From: a bacterium
Lineage (GTDB): Bacteria > CG2-30-53-67 > CG2-30-70-394
Length of the DNA stretch: 28,213 nucleotides
Direction of reading: 5' to 3'
Assembly: GCA_024278555.1 (NCBI GenBank)
Contig: JAJRSX010000020.1
Location: 1-28,213, forward strand
In this document: positions 1 to 6,682 of the stretch, piece after piece
Layout: each line of letters opens with the position of its first letter
How positions within the stretch are numbered: the stretch's first letter is position 1
Made by a program: the position numbers and the translations under genes
Notes under the pieces: generated by a model
What the model saw: only the letters and a program-made list of their open reading frames with translations
Told to the model about the DNA's origin: nothing
Database searches by the model: none

Positions 1-172
1 GGTGGGGGTCCATCTCCAGGGTTCGGTCCTGGACCAGCCCCCGGAAGCCGTCCCGGAAGCCGATGAGGTGCATGTGGAATTGGCCGGTACCGGCCTTGCC
101 GACGCCGCGCAGGGCGGCGTTGAGGCCGGGGCAATCGCCGCCGCTGGTGAGGATCCCGATCTGCCGCTGCAT
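1..172 (-). CDS. pfkA: 6-phosphofructokinase, N-terminal part (gene runs off the window)
   Basis: Only the first 57 codons are present; the gene continues beyond base 1. The ATG at 172 follows an AAAGGACAG Shine-Dalgarno-like run. The peptide opens [20 protein letters not shown], the N-terminal phosphate-binding glycine loop of phosphofructokinases, followed by a [10 protein letters not shown] segment at about residues 38-47 that is also typical. These enzymes phosphorylate fructose 6-phosphate in glycolysis. The GGDCPGLNA version of the loop is common in actinobacterial-type ATP enzymes and in pyrophosphate-dependent enzymes. The residues that separate ATP from PPi use lie near residue 100, outside the window, so the phosphate donor cannot be settled here. 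It is on the same strand as ppk1 and about 110 bp downstream of it, so co-transcription is possible. Confidence 0.88.
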   Translation of the reverse strand, partial: MQRQIGILTSGGDCPGLNAALRGVGKAGTGQFHMHLIGFRDGFRGLVQDRTLEMDPH

Positions 173-280
173 GCGCTGTCCTTTCGTGGGGCCCTTCGCG
201 GGGCCGTCACCGTCCGGCGACGCCCGCCATTGTATCCGTCGCTCCACTCCGGGACAGCAACGCCGCACGCTTGCCGGTCG

Positions 281-2548
281 CTACATCCGCAGGTTGCGTC
301 CCCGGATCCCCTTCGGCTTGCGCCGCTTGAGCCGTTTTGCCGCCCGCTGGCGCTCCTCGGCGCGGGCGATGAGCTGCTGCTGGCTCCCCGGGGCGGTCGG
401 GTCGGTGGGGTGGCGCTGGAGGTAGGTGCCGTCCGGCTGCATCTCCCAGGCGTTGCGCTGGTCGGCGAGGTGGATGTAGAGGATGGCGCGGAGCTCCGCC
501 CGGTGGTGCGGGTTCTCCACCGGCGCGATCACCTCCACCCGGTTCTCGAAGCTGCGCTGCATGGCGTCGGCGGAGCCGATGTAGAGCTCCTCGTCGCCGC
601 CGTTGTGGAAGTAGTAGATCCGGCTGTGCTCCAGGAAGCGGCCGACGATGGAGAGCACCCGGATGTTGTCCGACAGCCCGGGGATCCCCGGCCGCAGGCG
701 GCAGGTGTCGCGGACGATGAGGTCGATGTGGACCCCCGCCTGGGAGGCGCGGTAGAGGGCGCGGGTGAGGTCGGCGTCCTCCAGGGCGTTGACCTTGATC
801 TGGATGAGCCCCGGCCGGTCCTCCGAGTGGGTGGCGATCTCCCGCTCGATCTTTTGCAGGAGCGATTTCTTGAGCTGCTTCGGGGCCGGCAGGAGCTTCT
901 GGTAGTTGCGCGCCGGGGTGTAGCCGGTGGTGAGGTAGTTGAACAGCTCGGTGAGGTCGCGGCCGATGGCGTCGTCGCAGGTGAGCAGCCCGAGGTCGGT
1001 GTAGAGGCGGGCGGTGCCGGCGTGGTAGTTGCCGGTACCGATGTGGGCGTAGCGGCGCAGGCCGCTGTAGTCCTGGCGCACCACCAGGGCGACCTTGCTG
1101 TGGGTCTTCAGCCCCATGACCCCGTAGGTGACGTGGATGCCGGCCTCCTCCATGCGGCTCGCCCAGCGGATGTTCGCCGCCTCGTCGAAGCGCGCCTTCA
1201 GCTCTACCACCACCGCTACCCGCTTGCCGTTGCGTGCCGCATCGATCAGGTAGTCGACCACCTTGGTGTCCGCGGAGGTGCGGTAGAGGCAGATCTTGAT
1301 CGCCAGCACCTTCGGGTCGGTGGCCGCCTCGCGCAGGAACCGCTCGACGCTGGTGGAGAACGACTCGTACGGGTGCTGCAGAAGGAGCGAGCCGGCATCG
1401 CGGATGGTGTGGAAGATGTTGTGCGCGTCGTGCAGCTTGGCGTGGTCGATCGGGTGGTGCTGAGGGTCGTGAAGGTCCGGCTCGTCAAGGGCGGCGAGCT
1501 CGAAGAGGTCGCGGGTCGCCATCATGCCGCCGGTGGCGAAGACGTCCTGGCGCTCGTCGAGGCCGAGCTCGGCGGCCAACATGCCCCGGTGGACCGGATC
1601 CATCCCCTCCTGCTTCACCATCCGCACGATGGGTGCGAAGAGGCGGTCGCGCACCTCCGTCTCGATCAGCGCCAGGAGGTCGTCGGCCTGCTCCTCGTCG
1701 CGCTCCACCTTGGCGTTACGGGTGACATGGAAGAGCTCGCAGGCGAGGACCTGCATCTTCGGGAAGAGCATGTCGAGGTGGTTGGAGACCACCTCCTCCA
1801 TGGGCACGAACCGCTTGGACGCGCCGATGCGCAGAAAGCGCGGGATGCCCTGGCCGACCGGCAGCTTCACCCGCGCCAGGGAGGTGCGCTCTTCATCCGG
1901 GTAGCGCAGGGTGACGAGCAGGTTCAGCGACAGGCTGGAGATGAAGGGGAAGGGGTGGGCCGGGTCGACCGCCTGGGGGGTGACCAGGGGATAGATGTTC
2001 TCCGCGTAATGGTCGCGCAGCCAGCGCCGCTCGCGACGATCGAGGTCGCCGTAGGTGAGGACCTCGATCCCGTGGGCCGCCAGCAGCTCGAAGAGCTCCG
2101 GCACCAGGGCGTCACGCTGTCGCTCGATGTCGCGTACCACCGCGTAGCAGGCGTCGATCTGCTCCTGCGGGGTGCGGCCGTCGGGGGTGAGGTCGTGGAC
2201 GCCCGCGCCCACCTGCCGCTTGAGGCCACCGATCCGCTTCATGAAGAACTCGTCGAGGTTGGCGCCGACGATCGCCACGAACTTGATCCGTTCCAGCAGC
2301 GGGGTGCGCTCGTCCTGGGCCTCATGCAGCACCCGGCGGGTGAACTCCAGCCAGGTGAGCTCACGGTTGAGGTAGAGGTTGGGGGCGTTGAGGTCGAAGG
2401 CCACGGTTCGGTCGGACCCACCGCCATGGCCGCCGGCGGGCGGCTGGGCCGGTGAACCGCGGTGGTGCGACGTCGACGCGCCGGTCGCACACTCCACCGT
2501 GGCCACCCCTGTGGGTCCGCTGCCCTTGTGCTTCGTCTCCCTGGCCAT
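281..2548 (-). CDS. ppk1: Polyphosphate kinase 1
   Basis: 755 aa. PPK1 makes polyphosphate reversibly from the terminal phosphate of ATP. The family core starts near residue 55 (NLYLNRELTWLEFTRRVL), followed by the N-terminal domain with ANLDEFFMKRIGG, a head domain, and two C-terminal phospholipase-D-like catalytic domains. The autophosphorylated histidine is probably His483 in GLKTHSKVALVVR, followed by HIGTGNYHAGTARLYTDLG; the second catalytic half carries LYIGSADAMQRSFENRVE. The ATG at 2548 is preceded by GAGGAG at good spacing. It gives a Gly/Ser/Pro-rich extension of about 50 residues that is not part of the usual core, so an in-frame GTG just before AFDLNAPN remains a possible start. 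The C-terminus is an unusual Lys/Arg-rich tail. The gene is divergent from the PPK2-type gene, and pfkA lies downstream. Confidence 0.95.
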   Translation of the reverse strand: MARETKHKGSGPTGVATVECATGASTSHHRGSPAQPPAGGHGGGSDRTVAFDLNAPNLYLNRELTWLEFTRRVLHEAQDERTPLLERIKFVAIVGANLDEFFMKRIGGLKRQVGAGVHDLTPDGRTPQEQIDACYAVVRDIERQRDALVPELFELLAAHGIEVLTYGDLDRRERRWLRDHYAENIYPLVTPQAVDPAHPFPFISSLSLNLLVTLRYPDEERTSLARVKLPVGQGIPRFLRIGASKRFVPMEEVVSNHLDMLFPKMQVLACELFHVTRNAKVERDEEQADDLLALIETEVRDRLFAPIVRMVKQEGMDPVHRGMLAAELGLDERQDVFATGGMMATRDLFELAALDEPDLHDPQHHPIDHAKLHDAHNIFHTIRDAGSLLLQHPYESFSTSVERFLREAATDPKVLAIKICLYRTSADTKVVDYLIDAARNGKRVAVVVELKARFDEAANIRWASRMEEAGIHVTYGVMGLKTHSKVALVVRQDYSGLRRYAHIGTGNYHAGTARLYTDLGLLTCDDAIGRDLTELFNYLTTGYTPARNYQKLLPAPKQLKKSLLQKIEREIATHSEDRPGLIQIKVNALEDADLTRALYRASQAGVHIDLIVRDTCRLRPGIPGLSDNIRVLSIVGRFLEHSRIYYFHNGGDEELYIGSADAMQRSFENRVEVIAPVENPHHRAELRAILYIHLADQRNAWEMQPDGTYLQRHPTDPTAPGSQQQLIARAEERQRAAKRLKRRKPKGIRGRNLRM

Positions 2549-2624
2549 CGTCGCTCCTCGCGTGTCGGACCAGCCGGTCCATGGCTTACCTTTTCGTCAT
2601 ACTGGATGTGCTTGTTGAGCATAG

Positions 2625-2783
2625 TCGGAGGACGGTGACAACCGGAGACGGGTCATCGCCGAGGTCGAGCTGGACGATGAGCACCGGGAGGTCGTTCTCC
2701 CCGAGTGGGTGGGGGAGGAGGTGCCCGGCGACCCGAAGTACTACCACACCAACCCGATCCACCACCCGCAGTCGAGCGGGTAG
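2625..2783 (+). pseudogene. 3' remnant of a CYTH-domain (triphosphatase-like) gene
   Basis: An open frame between an in-frame TAG at 2622 and a TAG at 2781 encodes about 52 residues. It contains RRVIAEVELDDE, then LPEWVGEEVPGDPKYYHTNP. This is the characteristic C-terminal end of CYTH proteins (a strand with alternating Glu, then L-P-x-W-x-G-x-E-V-x-x-D-P-x-Y-Y-x-N). CYTH proteins normally have about 150 or more residues and a triphosphate-binding tunnel starting with an N-terminal ExExK motif. Here the first two thirds are missing and there is no ATG or GTG start in a sensible place; the sequence upstream is the ppk1 promoter side. The stop lies 30 bp before the polyphosphate:AMP phosphotransferase gene, so the two were probably once co-transcribed. 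I infer a deletion or rearrangement that joined ppk1 to the middle of this gene. Confidence 0.7.
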
Positions 2784-2812
2784 AGTGCGCACCTGCCCGA
2801 GGAGCCGCCACC

Positions 2813-4318
2813 GTGTTTGAAGCCGCCGAGCTCAACCGCAAGATCTCCCGCGAAGTCTACGACGAAGAGGTGCCGCGCCTGCGCGCCGAGCTCCTGCGCG
2901 TGCAACGGGAGCTGGCCAAGCGTGCCGATTTCAAGGTGATCGTCCTCATCGCCGGGGTGGACAAGGCGGGCAAGGGCGAGACCATGAACCTGCTGAATGA
3001 GTGGATGGACCCGCGCTTTCTGGAGAACAACGCCTTCGGCCGCCCCACCGACGAGGAGCGCGAGCGCCCCTACTTCTGGCGCTTCTGGCGCACCCTGCCG
3101 GCGAAGGGAAAGATCGGCATCTACTGCGGCTCTTCGTGGTACAGCCAGCCGCTGCTCGATCGCGTCTACGGCCGGATCTCCGGCGAGGCCCTGGAGGCGA
3201 GCCTGGTGCGCATCCGCAACTTCGAGGAGGAGCTGGTGCACGGCGGCGCCCTCATCCTCAAGTTTTGGCTCCACCTCAACAAGAAGGCGCAGAAGAGGCG
3301 GCTGCGCAGTTTGGCGCGCGATCCGGAGACCCGCTGGCGGGTGACCGAGCGGGACAAGAAGAACCTGAAGCGGTACGACCGCTTCTGCGTCGCCGCCGAG
3401 CACGCCCTGCGCGCCACGGGCACCGGCGGCGCCCCGTGGCGCATCGTCGAGGGCAAGGATGAACGGTACCGCTCCCTCACCTGCGGCCGGGCGTTGCTCG
3501 CCGCCATCGACCGCCGCCTCGCCGAGACGGAGGTGGCCCCTGAGGCGGCGCCGTCCACGGCGGCGGTCGTCGAGCCGCCGGTAGAGGCGGGGTTGCCGAC
3601 GATCCTCTCCACCGTCGACCTCACCCAGCGGCTGGAGAAGAGGCCGTACAAGAGGCGGCTGGAGGCGCTCCAGGGGCGGCTCAACCGCCTCGCCCGCACC
3701 GCCTACCGGCGCGGCGTCTCCACGGTGATCGTCATGGAGGGGTGGGACGCCGGGGGCAAGGGGGGGATCATTCGCCGTATCACCCCGGCGATCGACGCCC
3801 GCCACTACCGGGTGGTCCCGATCGCCGCCCCCACCGACGAGGAGCGCGGCCACCACTACCTGTGGCGCTTCTGGCGCCACCTGCCGCGCGCCGGCCACAC
3901 GGCGATCTTCGACCGGAGCTGGTACGGCCGGGTCCTGGTCGAGCGGGTCGAGCGGTTCGCCACCGACGCCGAGTGGCAGCGTGCCTACGGAGAGATCAAC
4001 GACTTCGAGGAGCAGCTCGTCGCCCACGGCACGGTGGTGGTGAAGTTCTGGCTCCACATCGACAAGGAGGAGCAGCTCGCCCGCTTCAAGCTCCGCGAGG
4101 AGACCCCGTACAAGCGGTACAAGATCACCGAGGAGGACTACCGCAACCGCGAGCGGTGGGACGACTACGAGGTGGCGGTGAACGAGATGGTGGAGAAGAC
4201 CTCCACCGCCCACGCCCCGTGGCACCTGATCGCCGGCAACGACAAGCGGTTCGCCCGCGTCCAGGCCATCGAGACCCTGTGCACCGCCCTGGCCGCGCGG
4301 CTCGGGAAAAAGAAGTAG
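2813..4318 (+). CDS. pap: Polyphosphate:AMP phosphotransferase (two fused PPK2 domains)
   Basis: 501 aa from the GTG at 2813, chosen because GAGGAG lies 8 nt upstream; the frame is open further upstream but that part reads as a shadow of the CYTH remnant. Two PPK2 domains are fused, as in the roughly 500-aa PPK2 class II enzymes that make ADP from AMP with polyphosphate. The N-terminal half has a Walker A-like GVDKAGKGE at about residues 48-56, but where an active domain has DRSWY it reads CGSSWY, so it has lost the catalytic Asp. The C-terminal half keeps both: GWDAGGKGG (about 310-318) and FDRSWYGR with Asp367. The active site is therefore probably in the C-terminal half. Head-to-head with ppk1, the pair would make polyphosphate and use it to regenerate adenylates. 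Confidence 0.92.
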   Translation: MFEAAELNRKISREVYDEEVPRLRAELLRVQRELAKRADFKVIVLIAGVDKAGKGETMNLLNEWMDPRFLENNAFGRPTDEERERPYFWRFWRTLPAKGKIGIYCGSSWYSQPLLDRVYGRISGEALEASLVRIRNFEEELVHGGALILKFWLHLNKKAQKRRLRSLARDPETRWRVTERDKKNLKRYDRFCVAAEHALRATGTGGAPWRIVEGKDERYRSLTCGRALLAAIDRRLAETEVAPEAAPSTAAVVEPPVEAGLPTILSTVDLTQRLEKRPYKRRLEALQGRLNRLARTAYRRGVSTVIVMEGWDAGGKGGIIRRITPAIDARHYRVVPIAAPTDEERGHHYLWRFWRHLPRAGHTAIFDRSWYGRVLVERVERFATDAEWQRAYGEINDFEEQLVAHGTVVVKFWLHIDKEEQLARFKLREETPYKRYKITEEDYRNRERWDDYEVAVNEMVEKTSTAHAPWHLIAGNDKRFARVQAIETLCTALAARLGKKK

Positions 4319-4337
4319 ATGTCGGTCAGATCCGAGG

Positions 4338-4631
4338 CTACCGGTACTCGCGGAGGAGCTGGACGCCACCGACCGCGGTGACCCGGCGCGCGTAGCGCGC
4401 ATCGGCGGTGACGAAGAGGCCGCCCTCCACCAGGGCGAGGGCGTGGTAGGCGGCGTCGTATAAGGTGACGTGGTGGAGCCGCACGAGGTCGATGGCCTGG
4501 TGGCGCCACACCTCGCCGGTTTCGCCCTCTCCGAGGTCGAAGGCGACCAGCACCTCCAGTAACGCCTCGGCCTCCTCGGGGAATCGACGGGCGAGGGTGT
4601 TGCCCACCTCGTAGAGCCACAGGGGCGGCAC
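4338..4631 (-). pseudogene. 5'-truncated PIN-domain (VapC-like) gene
   Basis: From a possible GTG at 4631 the frame gives 97 aa starting VPPLWLYEVGNTLARRF. This matches the middle of a VapC-type PIN domain, and the C-terminal half carries VTLYDAAYHALALVEGG and LFVTADARYARR, which hold the later acidic residues of the PIN ribonuclease site. The N-terminal strand with the first catalytic Asp (DASVALKW type, about 35-40 residues) is absent; upstream of 4640 the DNA is an inverted repeat and then the oppositely oriented rsmE gene. No antitoxin gene is visible. GGAGGG is present but about 15 nt before the GTG, so translation is doubtful. It converges with the PPK2 gene, the stops being 20 bp apart. 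Probably a decayed toxin gene; a short expressed protein is not excluded. Confidence 0.65.
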
Positions 4632-4652
4632 CTTCAGGGTGACATCTCCCTC

Positions 4653-4677
4653 CGTTTTCGGCTGCCGGCCGAAAACG
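4653..4677. repeat. Perfect 10-bp inverted repeat upstream of rsmE
   Basis: CGTTTTCGGC and its reverse complement GCCGAAAACG flank the 5-nt loop TGCCG. The element lies 15 bp before the first rsmE start on the + strand and just 5' of the truncated PIN frame on the - strand. There is no T-run on either side, so it does not look like an intrinsic terminator. It could be an operator, a leader hairpin, or the scar at the breakpoint that truncated the PIN gene. Confidence 0.6.
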
Positions 4678-4691
4678 ATACCGTCCCGGCC

Positions 4692-5429
4692 ATGCCCCTC
4701 TTTTCGGTCCAGGGAGCGGTCGCCCCCGGCCGGCGGGTCGCCCTCACCGGCGACGACGCCCACCACCTCGCCGGTGTCCTGCGGGTGCGCGTGGGCGAGG
4801 TCGTCCGTCTCGCCGCCGGCGATCTCCTCTGGTCGGCGCGGGTGGAGTCGGTGGCCCGCCGCGAGGTGGTGGTGCGGGTGGAGGGGGTGGTCGAGCCGGG
4901 GTGGCGGCCGGTACGTCGGCTCCATCTCTACGCGGCGGTGGTCAAGGGCAGGGCGATGGAGCGGGTGGTTGCCCACGCGAGTGAGCTCGGCGCGTGTGAC
5001 CTCACCCCCATCCTCACCGACCACACGGTGGTCCGGCCCACTCCCGGGCGGGTCGGACGGTGGCGGGCGGTGGCAGCGGCGGCGCAGCGCCAGTGCGGCC
5101 GACCCGAGCCGTTGGCGATCCATCCGGTGGCGCCGCTCACCGCCTGCCTCGCGGATCTCGCCGGTGGCCTCGTCGCCCACCCGGGCGCGCCGCCTCTGGC
5201 GCTGGCCGGCGGCGGCGGCGTGGTACGGGTGGTGGTCGGCCCCGAGGGGGGGCTCTCCGACCCGGAGGTCGCCGCGCTCACGGATTCTGGGGCCACCCCC
5301 TTTGGCCTCGCCGGCTGGACCCTGCGTGCCCCTACCGCCGCGGCCGCCGCCGTCGCCGTGGTCCAGGCGGCCGTGGAGGGCCAGGCGGGGGCGACGGAGG
5401 GGGCGACGCCCGCCACGGAGGGGCGGTGA
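4692..5429 (+). CDS. rsmE: RsmE-family 16S rRNA (uracil-1498-N3) methyltransferase, first tandem copy
   Basis: 245 aa. RsmE is a SPOUT-class enzyme that methylates U1498 of 16S rRNA using SAM. The N-terminal PUA-like part contains GDDAHHLAGVLRVRVGEVV (about residues 20-38). The SPOUT domain has the knot motif VVVGPEGGLSDPEVAAL (about 180-196). The final knot motif, normally LGxxxLRxETA, reads LAGWTLRAPTA here, so the conserved Glu-Thr is altered. The enzyme may still fold but could be less active or changed in specificity. The ATG at 4692 has no clear Shine-Dalgarno sequence and sits 15 bp after a perfect inverted repeat. The stop overlaps the GTG start of the next gene, so the two copies are translationally coupled. 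Confidence 0.85.
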   Translation: MPLFSVQGAVAPGRRVALTGDDAHHLAGVLRVRVGEVVRLAAGDLLWSARVESVARREVVVRVEGVVEPGWRPVRRLHLYAAVVKGRAMERVVAHASELGACDLTPILTDHTVVRPTPGRVGRWRAVAAAAQRQCGRPEPLAIHPVAPLTACLADLAGGLVAHPGAPPLALAGGGGVVRVVVGPEGGLSDPEVAALTDSGATPFGLAGWTLRAPTAAAAAVAVVQAAVEGQAGATEGATPATEGR

Positions 5430-6148
5430 ACCTCCTGCTCCTGGGGCCGGAGGAGGCGGCCGAGGGGCGGCTGCGGCTCTTCGGCCGCCGCGCCGCCCAC
5501 CTCCTGCGGGTCTTGAAGGTGGCGCCGGGCGATCGGCCGCGTGCCGGGGTGGTGAACCAGGGGATCGGTGAGGCAGTGGTCGTGGCGGTGGGGCGCGACT
5601 GGGTGGATGTCGAGGTCGCCCTTCACCGCGGGGCGGAGCCGTTGCCACCGGTGGACCTGCTTCTGGCCGTGCCGAGGCCGAAGGTGGTGCGGCGGCTGCT
5701 CGCCGACCTCGCCGCCCTCGGTGTCGGGGCGATCCACCTTACCAACGCCTGGCGGGTGGAGCGGAGCTACTTCGCCTCGCCCACCCTCACCCCGGAGGCG
5801 ATCGGCCGCGCCCTGCGCCTGGGGCTGGAGCAGGCGGGGGCGGTGCGTCTGCCGCAGGTGGTGGTCCACCACCGCCTCATGGCCTTCCTCGACGACACCC
5901 TCCCGGCCCTCCAGCACGAGCGGTGCCTGGTGGCCCACCCGGCGGCGACGACACCGATCGCGGCGGCGGCCGGTGCGGGGCGATCGCTCATCGCCCTCGG
6001 CCCCGAAGGGGGGTGGATCGAGCGTGAGGTGGAGACCCTGAGGGAGCGCGGTTTCGAGCCGGTGAGCCTCGGGACGCGTGTCCTCCGCACCGAGACCGCG
6101 GCGGTGGTGGCGGTGGCGTGTCTCACCGCCTGCACGGCCGGAGGATAG
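5426..6148 (+). CDS. RsmE-family 16S rRNA methyltransferase, second tandem copy
   Basis: 240 aa from the GTG at 5426, which overlaps the previous stop (GTGA) and has GGAGGGG just upstream. It opens VNLLLLGPEE, then FGRRAAHLLRVLKVAPGD, the subfamily form in which the protein starts MNLLLL, as I recall it in Pseudomonas. Both SPOUT knot motifs are intact: ALGPEGGWIEREVETLRERGF (about residues 189-209) and LGTRVLRTETA (about 213-223). On motif integrity this copy is the more likely active m3U1498 enzyme. It differs strongly from its neighbour in the N-terminal half, so the pair is an old divergence and not a recent duplication. A degenerate repeat array begins a few bases after the stop. Confidence 0.87.
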   Translation: MNLLLLGPEEAAEGRLRLFGRRAAHLLRVLKVAPGDRPRAGVVNQGIGEAVVVAVGRDWVDVEVALHRGAEPLPPVDLLLAVPRPKVVRRLLADLAALGVGAIHLTNAWRVERSYFASPTLTPEAIGRALRLGLEQAGAVRLPQVVVHHRLMAFLDDTLPALQHERCLVAHPAATTPIAAAAGAGRSLIALGPEGGWIEREVETLRERGFEPVSLGTRVLRTETAAVVAVACLTACTAGG

Positions 6149-6154
6149 GGGCCT

Positions 6155-6184
6155 CACGCAGAGGTGCAGAGCGCGCAGAGAGGG
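6155..6184. repeat. Degenerate CGCAGAGG-type array
   Basis: CACGCAGAGGTGCAGAGCG followed by CGCAGAGAGGG: about three imperfect units of the CGCAGAGG word. A clearer copy of the same word occurs at 11660-11696, and related arrays at 11577, 11761, 21989 and after groEL. Confidence 0.6.
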
Positions 6185-6237
6185 TCGGCAGAAATTGCCC
6201 TGAGCCTTCCTCCATCCTTCACACCGCCGGAACACGG

Positions 6238-6283
6238 GCTTGGGGTCAGGCTTGGCTTGGGGTCAGGCTTGCAAACTTGCAAG
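6238..6283. repeat. 17-bp perfect tandem repeat plus palindrome
   Basis: GCTTGGGGTCAGGCTTG occurs twice in a row (6238-6254 and 6255-6271). The second copy runs into CTTGCAAACTTGCAAG (6268-6283), a 6-bp stem with loop AACT. A related ACCAGGCTTG occurs about 20 bp further on. GGGGTCAGGCTTGCAA resembles the outer ends I remember for REP-associated tyrosine transposase elements, but no transposase gene is present. Confidence 0.6.
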
Positions 6284-6419
6284 ATCACACAAAACGCTTT
6301 GAGACCAGGCTTGCGAGAGGACCACCAGGCCGCGTTGACCGGGGCGGCGGCGTTGAAGGGGACAGCCGCCGCGGAGTCTACGGAGGGGCGCGGAGAGGGG
6401 GCGCCGGGGAGGGGGGAGG

Positions 6420-6501
6420 CAGGAGCGGCTTGCACCGGCGATCCGCGCCGCTGGCGCGGCCGGCCCTTTGGGCCGGGGTCGGGGGTGCAACCCCCTTCTA
6501 C
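6420..6501. repeat. REP-like palindromic element, copy A
   Basis: Starts CAGGAGCGGCTTGCACCGG and ends GTCGGGGGTGCAACCCCCTT with CTAC. Internal hairpins include CCGGCCC TTT GGGCCGG and GGGGG TGCAA CCCCC. The end and spacing match copy B (10692-10773 read on the - strand), which has GATCGGGGGCACAGCCCCCT followed by CCTA at the equivalent place. Confidence 0.65.
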
Positions 6502-6682
6502 CGGGGGCAGGGGTAGCGGTGTCATCGGCGGTGGACCGGGGGACGGCTACGCGGCGACGGGGACCTCTCGGTCGTCCACCCATGGCGCCGTGCAAGCGGT
6601 TTCGCTGAGCCGCCCTCGCGCCAGCCGCGACACCCCCCCCCTCCTGCCCCCTCTGCGCCTCCGCACCCCCCGCGCGAGCCAC

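Larger units (their letters stand above)
6149..6682. other. Repeat-filled spacer between rsmE and radical SAM gene
   Basis: No coding frame here looks like a gene. The 534-bp convergent spacer holds a CGCAGAGG-type array (6155-6184), a perfect 17-bp tandem duplication next to a small palindrome (6238-6283), a REP-like element (6420-6501), and G-rich low-complexity DNA. Confidence 0.7.

Noticed and set aside
2-2455. 817-codon open frame on the + strand opposite ppk1
   Set aside because: It is the antisense shadow of ppk1; the translation is rich in Val, Gly, Glu and Arg with no family motifs, while the - strand gives a textbook PPK1.
2705-2812. Upstream ATG extension of the PPK2 gene by 36 codons
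   Set aside because: It overlaps the CYTH remnant in another frame and lacks a ribosome site, whereas GTG 2813 has GAGGAG at 8 nt.
2741-4402. 553-codon open frame on the - strand opposite the PPK2 gene
   Set aside because: Antisense shadow in GC-rich DNA; no motifs, and the + strand has both PPK2 domains.
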